A stretch of 10,147 nucleotides of DNA from an uncultured Collinsella sp. GTDB taxonomy: Bacteria; Actinomycetota; Coriobacteriia; Coriobacteriales; Coriobacteriaceae. Made by a program: the position numbers and the translations under genes. The stretch lies in NCBI GenBank assembly GCA_902495085.1, contig CABUWA010000069.1, positions 1 through 10,147 of the forward strand, given 5' to 3'. Positions 1 through 5,338 of the stretch are shown piece after piece (position 1 is the stretch's first letter; each line of letters opens with the position of its first letter). A model generated the notes under the pieces. That model was not told the DNA's origin and searched no databases. It saw only the letters and a program-made list of their open reading frames with translations.

Positions 1-2
1 CT

Positions 3-524
3 GACACACGCTGCACCATTGATAAGGACACATCAAGCGATACTGTCATTAATGGCACGATGTACTTTGCTTCTATGGATCGCGAGCGAGGTTTTCAACA
101 TGCGGTCACCTGGAATATCCAGTGGACCGAGGGCGAAGGTGAGAGTGCGAGGCAGTTTAAAGCATCGACGCCCGAGTTTAGCGTTGGGGCGTACGTCGAT
201 ACAAAGGAACTCCGCTCCGGTGACTCGCCTCTTGAGATCAGCCCGTTTTCCATCCAGACGCACATCGATGATTTGGGCTATGAAGCAGTTGATAATAAGC
301 TGACCGTCAGCTACAAGGATGGATCGGAGCAGATTATCGAAGATGACGACGCAGGGGTGTTCAACTTATATTTTTCTTATGCGCGCAATAGCGGAGAGAA
401 CATCTGGGTGCCAACGAAGTTGATTGATGTCGACCAAGTGGTCTCGGTAACCCTCGAGGGCACGAGATACACATCAACAGGAGAGACCGAAACAGAAGTA
501 CCCTTTACCATCGTCTATTCGTAA
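3..524 (+). CDS. 3' end of a hypothetical protein, possibly the C-terminal extracytoplasmic domain of a DUF4179-like anti-sigma/membrane protein
   Basis: The frame is open from base 3 to the TAA at 522-524, so the gene starts left of the window. The internal ATG at 60 has no convincing ribosome binding site and is probably not the start. The visible 173 residues are polar and acidic, with alternating short hydrophobic stretches that suggest a beta-rich, soluble or exported domain. No transmembrane segment or catalytic motif is visible. The pattern of an ISPFSI segment, then a YKDGSEQIIEDD stretch, then LIDVDQVVSVTLEGTRY near the C-terminus reminds me of the C-terminal part of DUF4179 proteins, which are often encoded beside ECF sigma factors. 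That is recollection, not a search result. Its codon use (AGA, TCA, TTA, many A/T endings) is unlike that of the ribosomal operon downstream, which fits a weakly expressed or accessory gene. A strong terminator follows 4 bp after the stop, so this is the end of its transcription unit. Confidence 0.6.
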   Translation, partial: DTRCTIDKDTSSDTVINGTMYFASMDRERGFQHAVTWNIQWTEGEGESARQFKASTPEFSVGAYVDTKELRSGDSPLEISPFSIQTHIDDLGYEAVDNKLTVSYKDGSEQIIEDDDAGVFNLYFSYARNSGENIWVPTKLIDVDQVVSVTLEGTRYTSTGETETEVPFTIVYS

Positions 525-528
525 GGTC

Positions 529-563
529 TAGGCCGCTTCCCAAGAGGGGAAGCGGCCTATTTT
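529..563 (+). terminator. Intrinsic terminator of the upstream partial gene
   Basis: A perfect 13-bp stem pairs 529-541 (TAGGCCGCTTCCC) with 547-559 (GGGAAGCGGCCTA). The loop is 5 nt, and a T-run (TTTT at 560-563) follows. It begins 4 bp after the preceding stop codon and separates that gene from the ribosomal operon. Confidence 0.92.
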
Positions 564-575
564 GCGTTAAATGGG

Positions 576-633
576 CGGTTATTGTTTCCCCAGATAAAAC
601 CGACCAAAATAAACCTGTCCCTATTTAGCAGGT
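576..633. repeat. Interleaved inverted repeats in the intergenic region, REP-like
   Basis: Three small inverted pairs lie together. CGGTTAT (576-582) pairs with ATAAAACCG (594-602) with a 2-nt bulge. AAATA (607-611) pairs with TATTT (622-626). ACCTG (613-617) pairs with CAGGT (629-633). The core reads GACAGGTTTATTTTGG on the minus strand, which resembles palindromic intergenic elements associated with REP-type tyrosine transposases in some actinobacteria. That resemblance is from memory. The last two pairs overlap and could not form at the same time. Only one copy lies in the window, so repeat status is unproven. Confidence 0.3.
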
Positions 634-650
634 AACGTTGCCCCGGCTCG

Positions 651-686
651 GGAATCCGCCCCCGCGCACAGAAGGGGATTCCTTTT
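651..686 (+). terminator. Terminator-like hairpin upstream of the rpsL promoter
   Basis: GGAATCC (651-657) pairs perfectly with GGATTCC (676-682). The stem can be extended inward by CC (659-660) with GG (674-675) across a one-base bulge, and TTTT (683-686) follows directly. The loop is fairly long (about 13 nt). It could stop residual read-through from the left before the rpsL promoter, or act as an attenuator if a promoter further upstream exists. Confidence 0.4.
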
Positions 687-741
687 GTGTAGGCTTTGCG
701 GAAATATGCTCATTTTGGGATACGCCCGGCGGCGTGGTCTG

Positions 742-770
742 TTGACGGCACAGCTAACGCCACGTATCCT
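742..770 (+). promoter_or_regulatory. Putative sigma70-type promoter of the rpsL-rpsG-fusA-rpsJ operon
   Basis: TTGACG (742-747) matches the -35 consensus at 5 of 6 bases. After exactly 17 bp comes TATCCT (765-770), matching the -10 consensus at 4 of 6. Transcription would start near 777, giving a leader of about 87 nt before rpsL. Within the 300 non-coding bases 564-863 this is the best promoter match I see. A weaker alternative is TTTGCG (695-700) with GATACG (719-724). Confidence 0.6.
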
Positions 771-786
771 ATCGAACTGCGTGTTT

Positions 787-809
787 CGTAGGGGGATGCT
801 GACCCCTCG
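787..809 (+). other. Hairpin in the rpsL 5' leader
   Basis: AGGGG (790-794) pairs with CCCCT (803-807) around an 8-nt loop. CG (787-788) with CG (808-809) extends the stem past a bulged T. It would lie about 10 nt into the leader if transcription starts near 777. It is not followed by a T-run, so it is not a terminator. A stabilising or regulatory role is only a guess. Confidence 0.35.
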
Positions 810-850
810 ATTCAAGCCGTTGCACTTTACAGAAAGCTGGAATCATTCGA

Positions 851-857
851 GAAGGAG
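851..857 (+). promoter_or_regulatory. Ribosome binding site fixing the TTG start of rpsL
   Basis: GAAGGAG (851-857) lies 6 nt before the TTG at 864. No in-frame ATG or GTG nearby gives a protein beginning with the conserved S12 N-terminus PTINQLVRQGR, so the TTG start is well supported. Confidence 0.85.
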
Positions 858-863
858 TACGCT

Positions 864-1241
864 TTGCCTACTATTAACCAGCTGGTTCGCCAGGGCCGTC
901 GTTCCGTGCCCAAGAAGTCCAAGAACGCTGCTCTGCAGCACAACTCCCAGAAGCGCGGCGTGTGCACCCGCGTCTTCACCACGAGCCCCAAGAAGCCGAA
1001 CTCGGCTCTTCGTAAGGTTGCCCGTGTTCGCCTCGTCAACGGCATCGAAGTTACTGCTTACATCCCGGGTGAGGGCCACAACCTGCAGGAGCACTCCATC
1101 GTGCTCGTCCGCGGCGGTCGTGTCCGTGACCTCCCTGGTGTCCGTTATCACGTCATCCGTGGCGCCTACGACGCTGCTCCGGTCCAGAACCGTATGCAGG
1201 CCCGTTCCAAGTACGGTGCTAAGCGCCCCAAGGCCAAATAA
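864..1241 (+). CDS. rpsL: 30S ribosomal protein S12
   Basis: S12 sits at the decoding centre of the small ribosomal subunit and influences accuracy and streptomycin sensitivity. The 125-residue product has the whole family signature: the PTINQLVR start, QKRGVCTRVFTTSPKKPNSALRKVARVRL (about 29-57), GEGHNLQEHS (69-78), RGGRVRDLPGVRYHVIRG (83-100) and the ARSKYGAKRPK end. Lys43 (codon 990-992, AAG) is the usual streptomycin-sensitive residue. Position 88 (codon 1125-1127, CGT) is arginine, where most bacteria have lysine. Asp89, the residue methylthiolated by RimO in other bacteria, is present. The start is TTG with a strong ribosome binding site. It is the first gene of a str-type operon, and rpsG follows after 73 nt. 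Codon use is strongly biased to C/G endings, as expected for a highly expressed gene. Identification is certain. Confidence 0.98.
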   Translation: MPTINQLVRQGRRSVPKKSKNAALQHNSQKRGVCTRVFTTSPKKPNSALRKVARVRLVNGIEVTAYIPGEGHNLQEHSIVLVRGGRVRDLPGVRYHVIRGAYDAAPVQNRMQARSKYGAKRPKAK

Positions 1242-1266
1242 GCCAGATAACGTTTTGATACTTTCG

Positions 1267-1292
1267 CCGTGTGCCGCCTAAGCGCCGCACGG
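1267..1292 (+). other. Hairpin in the rpsL-rpsG spacer, possible S7 feedback site
   Basis: CCGTG (1267-1271) pairs with CACGG (1288-1292), with further inner pairing possible (T1272-G1287, G1273-C1286). The hairpin ends about 10 nt before the TAAGGAG ribosome binding site of rpsG. In E. coli the same intercistronic position binds S7 for translational feedback. Whether this shorter spacer does the same is inference from position only. Confidence 0.35.
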
Positions 1293-1314
1293 TAGACACT
1301 TAAGGAGATTTCAC

Positions 1315-1788
1315 ATGCCGCGTCGTGCAGCAGCTAATCGTCGTGAGGTTCAGCCTGACGCCGTTTACAACAACCGCCTGGTGACTCAGCTCATCAACAA
1401 GGTCCTTCTTGACGGCAAGAAGGCCACCGCTGAGCGCATCGTTTACACCGCTTTCGAGATCGTTGCCGAGAAGTCCGAGGGTGGCGACGCTCTCGCTACC
1501 TTCAAGAAGGCTATGGACAACGTCAAGCCCACGCTCGAGGTTAAGCCCAAGCGTGTCGGTGGCGCTACCTATCAGGTCCCGATGGAGGTCAACTCCCGTC
1601 GTTCCACCGCTCTGGGCATCCGCTGGATCGTCAACTTCTCCCGCGCTCGCAAGGAGAAGACCATGGCCGAGCGTCTCGCCAACGAGATTCTCGACGCTTC
1701 CAACGGCCTGGGCGCTTCCGTCAAGAAGCGTGAGGACGTCTTCAAGATGGCCGAGGCCAACCGCGCGTTCTCTCACTATCGTTGGTAA
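1315..1788 (+). CDS. rpsG: 30S ribosomal protein S7
   Basis: S7 is a primary 16S rRNA-binding protein that nucleates assembly of the 30S head and contacts tRNA at the E site. The 157-residue product has normal family length. Family landmarks are PRRAAANRR at the N-terminus, then KVLLDGKKATAERIVY (about 29-44), the Pro-Lys-Arg-Val-Gly-Gly-Ala-Thr-Tyr-Gln-Val-Pro stretch (about 78-89), the Arg-Arg-Ser-Thr-Ala-Leu-Gly-Ile-Arg-Trp stretch (about 95-104), KTMAERLANE (about 115-124) and the C-terminal NRAFSHYRW. The start is ATG with TAAGGAGAT at 1301-1309 upstream. It lies between rpsL and fusA with only 19 nt before fusA, so it is cotranscribed. Codon use is strongly biased. Nothing is missing or unusual. 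Confidence 0.98.
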   Translation: MPRRAAANRREVQPDAVYNNRLVTQLINKVLLDGKKATAERIVYTAFEIVAEKSEGGDALATFKKAMDNVKPTLEVKPKRVGGATYQVPMEVNSRRSTALGIRWIVNFSRARKEKTMAERLANEILDASNGLGASVKKREDVFKMAEANRAFSHYRW

Positions 1789-1807
1789 GTTAAGGTAAGG
1801 AACTAAC

Positions 1808-3907
1808 ATGGCTAAGCCTAAGTACAAGCTTTCCGATACCCGTAACATCGGCATCATGGCCCACATCGATGCCGGTAAGACCACCACGACCGAGCGTATT
1901 CTTTACTACACCGGTAAGACCCACAAGATCGGTGAGGTCCATGAGGGCGCTGCCACCATGGACTGGATGGTTCAGGAGCAGGAGCGCGGCGTAACCATTA
2001 CCTCCGCTGCTACCACGTGCTTCTGGAACAAGGACGGTAAGGACTACCGCATCCAGATCATCGACACCCCGGGCCACGTTGACTTCACCGCCGAGGTCGA
2101 GCGCTGCCTGCGCGTCCTCGATGGCGCTGTCGCCGTCTTCGACGCCGTTGCCGGCGTTCAGCCCCAGTCTGAGACCGTTTGGCGTCAGGCTTCTACCTTC
2201 AACGTCCCCCGCATCGCCTTCATCAACAAGTATGACCGCGTGGGCGCTGACTTCTTCAACGCTATCGAGACCATGAAGGATCGTCTCGACGCTAACGCCG
2301 TGGCCGCTCAGGTCCCGATGGGCGCCGAGGACAACTTCTGGGGCGTCATCGACCTGGTCACCATGACTGCATGGGACTTCAAGGCCGACGAGAAGGGCAT
2401 GACCTACCCCGAGCCGATGGACGAGATCCCGGCTGAGTTTGCCGACATCGCTGCCACCAAGCGCGAGGAGCTCCTCGACGCTGCTGCCAGCTTTGACGAC
2501 GAGCTCATGGAGAAGATCCTCATGGAGGAGGACTTCACCGTCGAGGAGCTCAAGGCTGCTCTGCGCAAGGGCGTTCTGGCCAACGAGCTCAACCTCGTCT
2601 TCGTGGGTTCCGCCTACAAGAACAAGGGCGTTCAGGAGCTGCTCGACGCTGTCGTCGACTACCTGCCCAGCCCGCTCGACGTCGAGGCCGTCACCGGTAC
2701 CGATCCGGACACCGGCGAGGAGATTCAGCGTCATCCTTCCTTCGACGAGCCCTTCTCCGGCCTGGTCTTCAAGATCATGACCGACCCGTTCGTCGGTAAG
2801 CTCACCTATGTCCGCGTTTACTCCGGCCGCGCCGAGTCCGGCTCCTACGTGGTCAACGCTTCCAACGGTCAGCGCGAGCGCCTCGGCCGCATCCTCGAGA
2901 TGAACGCTGCCGAGCGTATCGACCGTGACGACGCTGCCGCTGGCGACATCGTCGCTTGCGTCGGCTTCAAGAACTCCACCACCGGCGACACCCTGTGCGC
3001 CGAGGGCAAGGAGATCGTCCTCGAGAAGATCGAGTTCGCTAAGCCCGTTATCGACGTTGCCATCGAGCCCAAGACCAAGGCCGAGCAGGACAAGATGTCC
3101 CTGGCTCTGACCAAGCTCGCCGAAGAGGACCCGACCTTCCAGGTGTCCACCAACCACGAGACCGGCCAGACCATCATCGCCGGCATGGGCGAGCTGCACC
3201 TCGAGATCATCGTCGACCGTCTGCTCCGCGAGTTCAAGGTTGACGCTAACGTTGGTAAGCCCCAGGTTGCCTACCGCGAGACCGCTGGTCACGACGTCGA
3301 GAAGGCTGAGGGCAAGTTCGTCCGTCAGTCCGGCGGTCGCGGTCAGTACGGCCACGCCGTCATCAAGCTCGAGAAGATGGAGGAGGGCTTCGGCTACGAG
3401 TTCGTCAACGCTATCGTCGGCGGCGTCGTGCCCAAGGAGTACATCCCGTCCATCGACAAGGGCATCCAGGAGGCCCTGAACACCGGTGTTATCGCCGGCT
3501 TCCCGGTCCTCGACGTTAAGGTCACCCTGTTCGACGGTTCTTACCACGAGGTCGACTCCTCCGAGGCCGCCTTCAAGATCGCCGGTTCCATGGCAATCAA
3601 GGACGCTCTCAAGAAGTCCGATCCGCAGCTGCTCGAGCCGATCATGGCTGTCGAGGTCGAGACCCCTGAGCAGTACATGGGCGACGTTATGGGCAACCTC
3701 TCCGGTCGCCGCGGCAAGATCGAGGGCATGGAGGATCGCAAGAACAGCAAGCTCATCCGTGCCAAGGTGCCGCTGGGCGAGATGTTCGGTTACGCTACCG
3801 ACCTTCGCTCCCAGACCCAGGGCCGTGCATCCTACACGATGCAGTTCGACTCTTATGAGCCCGCGCCCAAGTCCATCGTGGACGAGGTCATGAGCAAGAA
3901 CGCCTAA
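1808..3907 (+). CDS. fusA: Translation elongation factor G
   Basis: EF-G is the GTPase that drives tRNA-mRNA translocation on the ribosome and, with RRF, ribosome recycling. The 699-residue product has full family length. The GTPase domain has AHIDAGKT (18-25, P-loop), GVTITSAATTC (61-71, switch I region), DTPGH (86-90, G3 with the catalytic His90) and NKYD (140-143, G4). The last is a Met-to-Tyr variant of the common NKMD but keeps the nucleotide-contacting N, K and D. Further on are the domain II segment with FKIMTDPFVGKLTYVRVYSG, the GMGELHLEI segment of domain III, the domain IV RQSGGRGQYGHAV and SYHEVDSSEAAFKIA segments, and the domain V GDVMGNLSGRRGKIEGME segment. The start is ATG with AAGGAA at 1797-1802. 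It lies 19 nt after rpsG and 60 nt before rpsJ. Its extreme codon bias avoids TTA, CTA and TCA, which leaves the opposite strand open for over 800 codons by chance. Confidence 0.98.
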   Translation: MAKPKYKLSDTRNIGIMAHIDAGKTTTTERILYYTGKTHKIGEVHEGAATMDWMVQEQERGVTITSAATTCFWNKDGKDYRIQIIDTPGHVDFTAEVERCLRVLDGAVAVFDAVAGVQPQSETVWRQASTFNVPRIAFINKYDRVGADFFNAIETMKDRLDANAVAAQVPMGAEDNFWGVIDLVTMTAWDFKADEKGMTYPEPMDEIPAEFADIAATKREELLDAAASFDDELMEKILMEEDFTVEELKAALRKGVLANELNLVFVGSAYKNKGVQELLDAVVDYLPSPLDVEAVTGTDPDTGEEIQRHPSFDEPFSGLVFKIMTDPFVGKLTYVRVYSGRAESGSYVVNASNGQRERLGRILEMNAAERIDRDDAAAGDIVACVGFKNSTTGDTLCAEGKEIVLEKIEFAKPVIDVAIEPKTKAEQDKMSLALTKLAEEDPTFQVSTNHETGQTIIAGMGELHLEIIVDRLLREFKVDANVGKPQVAYRETAGHDVEKAEGKFVRQSGGRGQYGHAVIKLEKMEEGFGYEFVNAIVGGVVPKEYIPSIDKGIQEALNTGVIAGFPVLDVKVTLFDGSYHEVDSSEAAFKIAGSMAIKDALKKSDPQLLEPIMAVEVETPEQYMGDVMGNLSGRRGKIEGMEDRKNSKLIRAKVPLGEMFGYATDLRSQTQGRASYTMQFDSYEPAPKSIVDEVMSKNA

Positions 3908-3932
3908 GTTCGAGCTCCCTGTTACGTAATCC

Positions 3933-3949
3933 GCGAGAACATCTCTCGC
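3933..3949 (+). other. Hairpin in the fusA-rpsJ spacer
   Basis: A perfect 6-bp stem pairs GCGAGA (3933-3938) with TCTCGC (3944-3949) around a 5-nt loop. It ends 7 nt before the rpsJ ribosome binding site. There is no T-run, so it is probably not a terminator. It might be an RNA-processing or translational control element, which I infer from position only. Confidence 0.4.
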
Positions 3950-3956
3950 ACTCTTT

Positions 3957-3961
3957 GGAGG
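3957..3961 (+). promoter_or_regulatory. Ribosome binding site fixing the TTG start of rpsJ
   Basis: GGAGG (3957-3961) lies 6 nt before TTG at 3968. The TTG start gives the expected S10 N-terminus, ATQKIRIRLKGYDH after the initiator. The codon TAA at 3965-3967 directly precedes the TTG in the same frame, so no earlier start is possible. Confidence 0.85.
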
Positions 3962-3967
3962 TTTAAG

Positions 3968-4276
3968 TTGGCTACCCAGAAGATCCGCATTCGCCTCAAG
4001 GGCTATGATCACGAGGTCGTCGATCAGTCCGCGAAGCTCATCGTCGAGACCGCTCAGAAGACCGGCGCTCGCGTTTCCGGTCCTGTCCCCCTGCCCACCG
4101 AGCGCAACCTGTACACGGTTATCCGCTCGCCGCACGTGAACAAGGACTCCCGTGAGCAGTTCGAGATGCGCACCCACAAGCGCCTCATCGACATCCTCGA
4201 CCCCACCTCGGGCACCGTTGATTCGCTCATGCGTCTCGACCTCCCCGCTGGCGTCGACATCGACATCAAGCTCTAA
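3968..4276 (+). CDS. rpsJ: 30S ribosomal protein S10 (NusE)
   Basis: S10 is a 30S head protein and, as NusE, a partner of NusB and NusG in transcription antitermination and transcription-translation coupling. The 102-residue product has normal length. It carries IRIRLKGYDHEVVD (6-19), SGPVPLPTERNLYTVIRSPHVNKDSREQFEMR in the middle and THKRLIDI near residue 70-77. The start is TTG with a strong GGAGG site. Its position is unusual: it directly follows fusA, where tuf is common, and instead of leading the S10 operon (rplC, rplD and so on) it is followed 20 bp later by a very strong terminator. It is therefore the last gene of this operon. Codon bias matches the other ribosomal genes, so it is a working copy. 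Confidence 0.98.
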   Translation: MATQKIRIRLKGYDHEVVDQSAKLIVETAQKTGARVSGPVPLPTERNLYTVIRSPHVNKDSREQFEMRTHKRLIDILDPTSGTVDSLMRLDLPAGVDIDIKL

Positions 4277-4295
4277 GCGATATCGCCCATAGCTC

Positions 4296-4333
4296 AAAGG
4301 GCCCCGCTGCCGCTACGGCAGCGGGGCCCTTTT
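4296..4333. terminator. Strong intrinsic terminator between rpsJ and birA, possibly bidirectional
   Basis: A perfect stem of about 17 bp pairs 4296-4312 (AAAGGGCCCCGCTGCCG) with 4316-4332. The apical loop is very small (about 3 nt, or 5 if the top pair opens). TTTT (4330-4333) and a second TTTT (4335-4338) follow for the plus strand. On the minus strand the stem is followed by only a short T stretch, so it may also stop birA transcripts arriving from the right, less efficiently. birA ends 58 bp away and converges on it. Confidence 0.93.
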
Positions 4334-4391
4334 GTTTTGAATGATGGTTTGGACTGTGGGGTAATGCTGCCGAGTAGGTGGTTGCGGCGCC

Positions 4392-5168
4392 CTATTCGCT
4401 CAAGGGACGCAGCGATGCCTCCTCAAAATGGAAGGATCGAAAGCCGTCTTCCGTTTCGATGCACGCGCGACCAAAGCCATCGACCGTTTGAAAGATGCCA
4501 CGCGCCAGCTCGTCCCCAGCGGGGGAGCGGGCGATAACGTGCTCCCCGATCCAATTGAGGTGAGCGATATATTCATCGTGGACGGGCGCGAGCGGACCGG
4601 CGTCTTCTTCCTTGGCGGTGAGGCGCTCTGCCCAGGCATCTACAGCGTCTATAACTGCGTGATAGACCTCATCGAGGAGCATGTCGACGGCGGGAACGTT
4701 CTCGTTGAGATCCGAGAGGCCAATTGCCGCCAGGCCGCCATCGGGCACCTCTTGGGGCGTGTAGTTTACGTTGACGCCAATGCCGCAGACGGCGAAAGGT
4801 TTGCCTTCGTTATCGCGTGCGGCCTCGACCAGAATGCCGCCGAGCTTGCGTCCTCGCGCGACCAGGTCGTTGGGCCATTTGAGGCCAATCTCGTTTGCAA
4901 GACCCTGCTTTTCGAGCGCCTCGAGCACCGCTAAGCCGCTGATGGCGGCAAGACCAGAGTACTTTGCAGGATTAACGCATGGACGCAGGACAATCGAAAG
5001 CAATAGGTTGCCGGCGGTTGAATCCCACTTGTGGCCGCGCCGGCCGCGTCCTGCCGTCTGAGTCCGGGCGGCAAGTCCCGTGCCGTGCGGCTCTCCCTGT
5101 TTTCCTGCTTCGAGCAGGTCATCGTTGGTCGATCCGGTTACGTCGACTATCGTTAAACGAGAATCCAT
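4392..5168 (-). CDS. birA: Biotin-[acetyl-CoA-carboxylase] ligase, catalytic-only type
   Basis: The enzyme activates biotin with ATP to biotinyl-AMP and attaches it to the conserved lysine of AccB/BCCP in the cytoplasm. The 258-residue product contains STNDDLL (13-19), the adenylate-binding GRGRRGHKW (40-48), KWPNDL (97-102, with the lysine used in catalysis), KLGGILVE (108-115) and a GIGVNVN segment. A small C-terminal domain of about 50 residues follows. It starts directly with the catalytic domain and has no N-terminal helix-turn-helix, so it should be a group I ligase that cannot repress biotin genes by direct DNA binding. The ATG start at 5166-5168 is preceded by AGGAGG (5180-5185 on the opposite strand), with an 11-nt spacer that is somewhat long. 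It is divergent from fabH, which fits a shared link to acetyl-CoA carboxylase and fatty-acid synthesis. I see no clear promoter for it. Confidence 0.93.
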   Translation of the reverse strand: MDSRLTIVDVTGSTNDDLLEAGKQGEPHGTGLAARTQTAGRGRRGHKWDSTAGNLLLSIVLRPCVNPAKYSGLAAISGLAVLEALEKQGLANEIGLKWPNDLVARGRKLGGILVEAARDNEGKPFAVCGIGVNVNYTPQEVPDGGLAAIGLSDLNENVPAVDMLLDEVYHAVIDAVDAWAERLTAKEEDAGPLAPVHDEYIAHLNWIGEHVIARSPAGDELARGIFQTVDGFGRACIETEDGFRSFHFEEASLRPLSE

Positions 5169-5250
5169 AACAGCTGCTACCTCCTAAGTTAATAAGGCAA
5201 TCGCGCAATGGTGTCGAGAGATAGACACAATGTGAAGCCTTTGTCGCATT

Positions 5251-5280
5251 TGGACAATTTAATGTTAACACGTCTACAAC
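5251..5280 (+). promoter_or_regulatory. Putative promoter of the fabH operon
   Basis: TGGACA (5251-5256) matches the -35 consensus at 5 of 6 bases. After 18 bp comes TACAAC (5275-5280), matching -10 at 4 of 6. Transcription would start near 5287, giving a leader of about 58 nt. An alternative -10 is TAAAAT (5284-5289, 5 of 6), but it lacks a good -35. The -10 lies at the end of the first copy of an 18-bp direct repeat. Confidence 0.45.
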
Positions 5281-5328
5281 GACTAAAATGCGCTATCCTC
5301 TCTTGGTCGATGTAAACACGTCAACAAC
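5263..5328 (+). repeat. Two 18-bp near-identical direct repeats at the fabH promoter, candidate operator
   Basis: TGTTAACACGTCTACAAC (5263-5280) and TGTAAACACGTCAACAAC (5311-5328) match at 16 of 18 positions; the two differences are T/A swaps. The start-to-start distance is 48 bp. The first copy covers the spacer and -10 of the putative promoter, and the second lies in the leader, just upstream of the ribosome binding site. This is the layout of a regulator binding region. I do not recognise it as the known FapR or FabT site. Which regulator binds, if any, is unknown. Confidence 0.5.
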
Positions 5329-5332
5329 TCAA

Positions 5333-5338
5333 AGGAGG
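5333..5338 (+). promoter_or_regulatory. Ribosome binding site deciding the fabH start
   Basis: AGGAGG (5333-5338) is 6 nt before ATG 5345 but only 3 nt before the in-frame GTG at 5342. An earlier in-frame ATG at 5288 lies upstream of this site and would add 19 non-conserved residues. ATG 5345 is therefore the best start. Confidence 0.85.

Noticed and set aside
140..143. EF-G motif NKYD (protein residues 140-143, bases 2225-2236) as a sign of altered nucleotide specificity
   Set aside because: Coordinates given are protein residues. The N, K and D that contact guanine are intact; only the variable third residue differs, so GTP specificity should be normal.
621..815. Small minus-strand frame of 64 codons in the rpsL leader
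   Set aside because: There is no ribosome binding site or recognisable motif, and it overlaps the hairpin and promoter signals of the plus strand.
685..1281. Plus-strand frame of 198 codons overlapping rpsL in another frame
   Set aside because: It covers the leader and rpsL in a shifted frame, and its product is Ser/Arg/Thr-rich without motifs.
1790..4297. Open frame of 835 codons on the minus strand opposite fusA and rpsJ
   Set aside because: It is a shadow of strongly biased codon use: fusA almost never uses TTA, CTA or TCA, whose complements are stop codons. The translation is low-complexity (Leu/Val/Asp/Gly-rich), has no family motif, and ends inside the terminator region.
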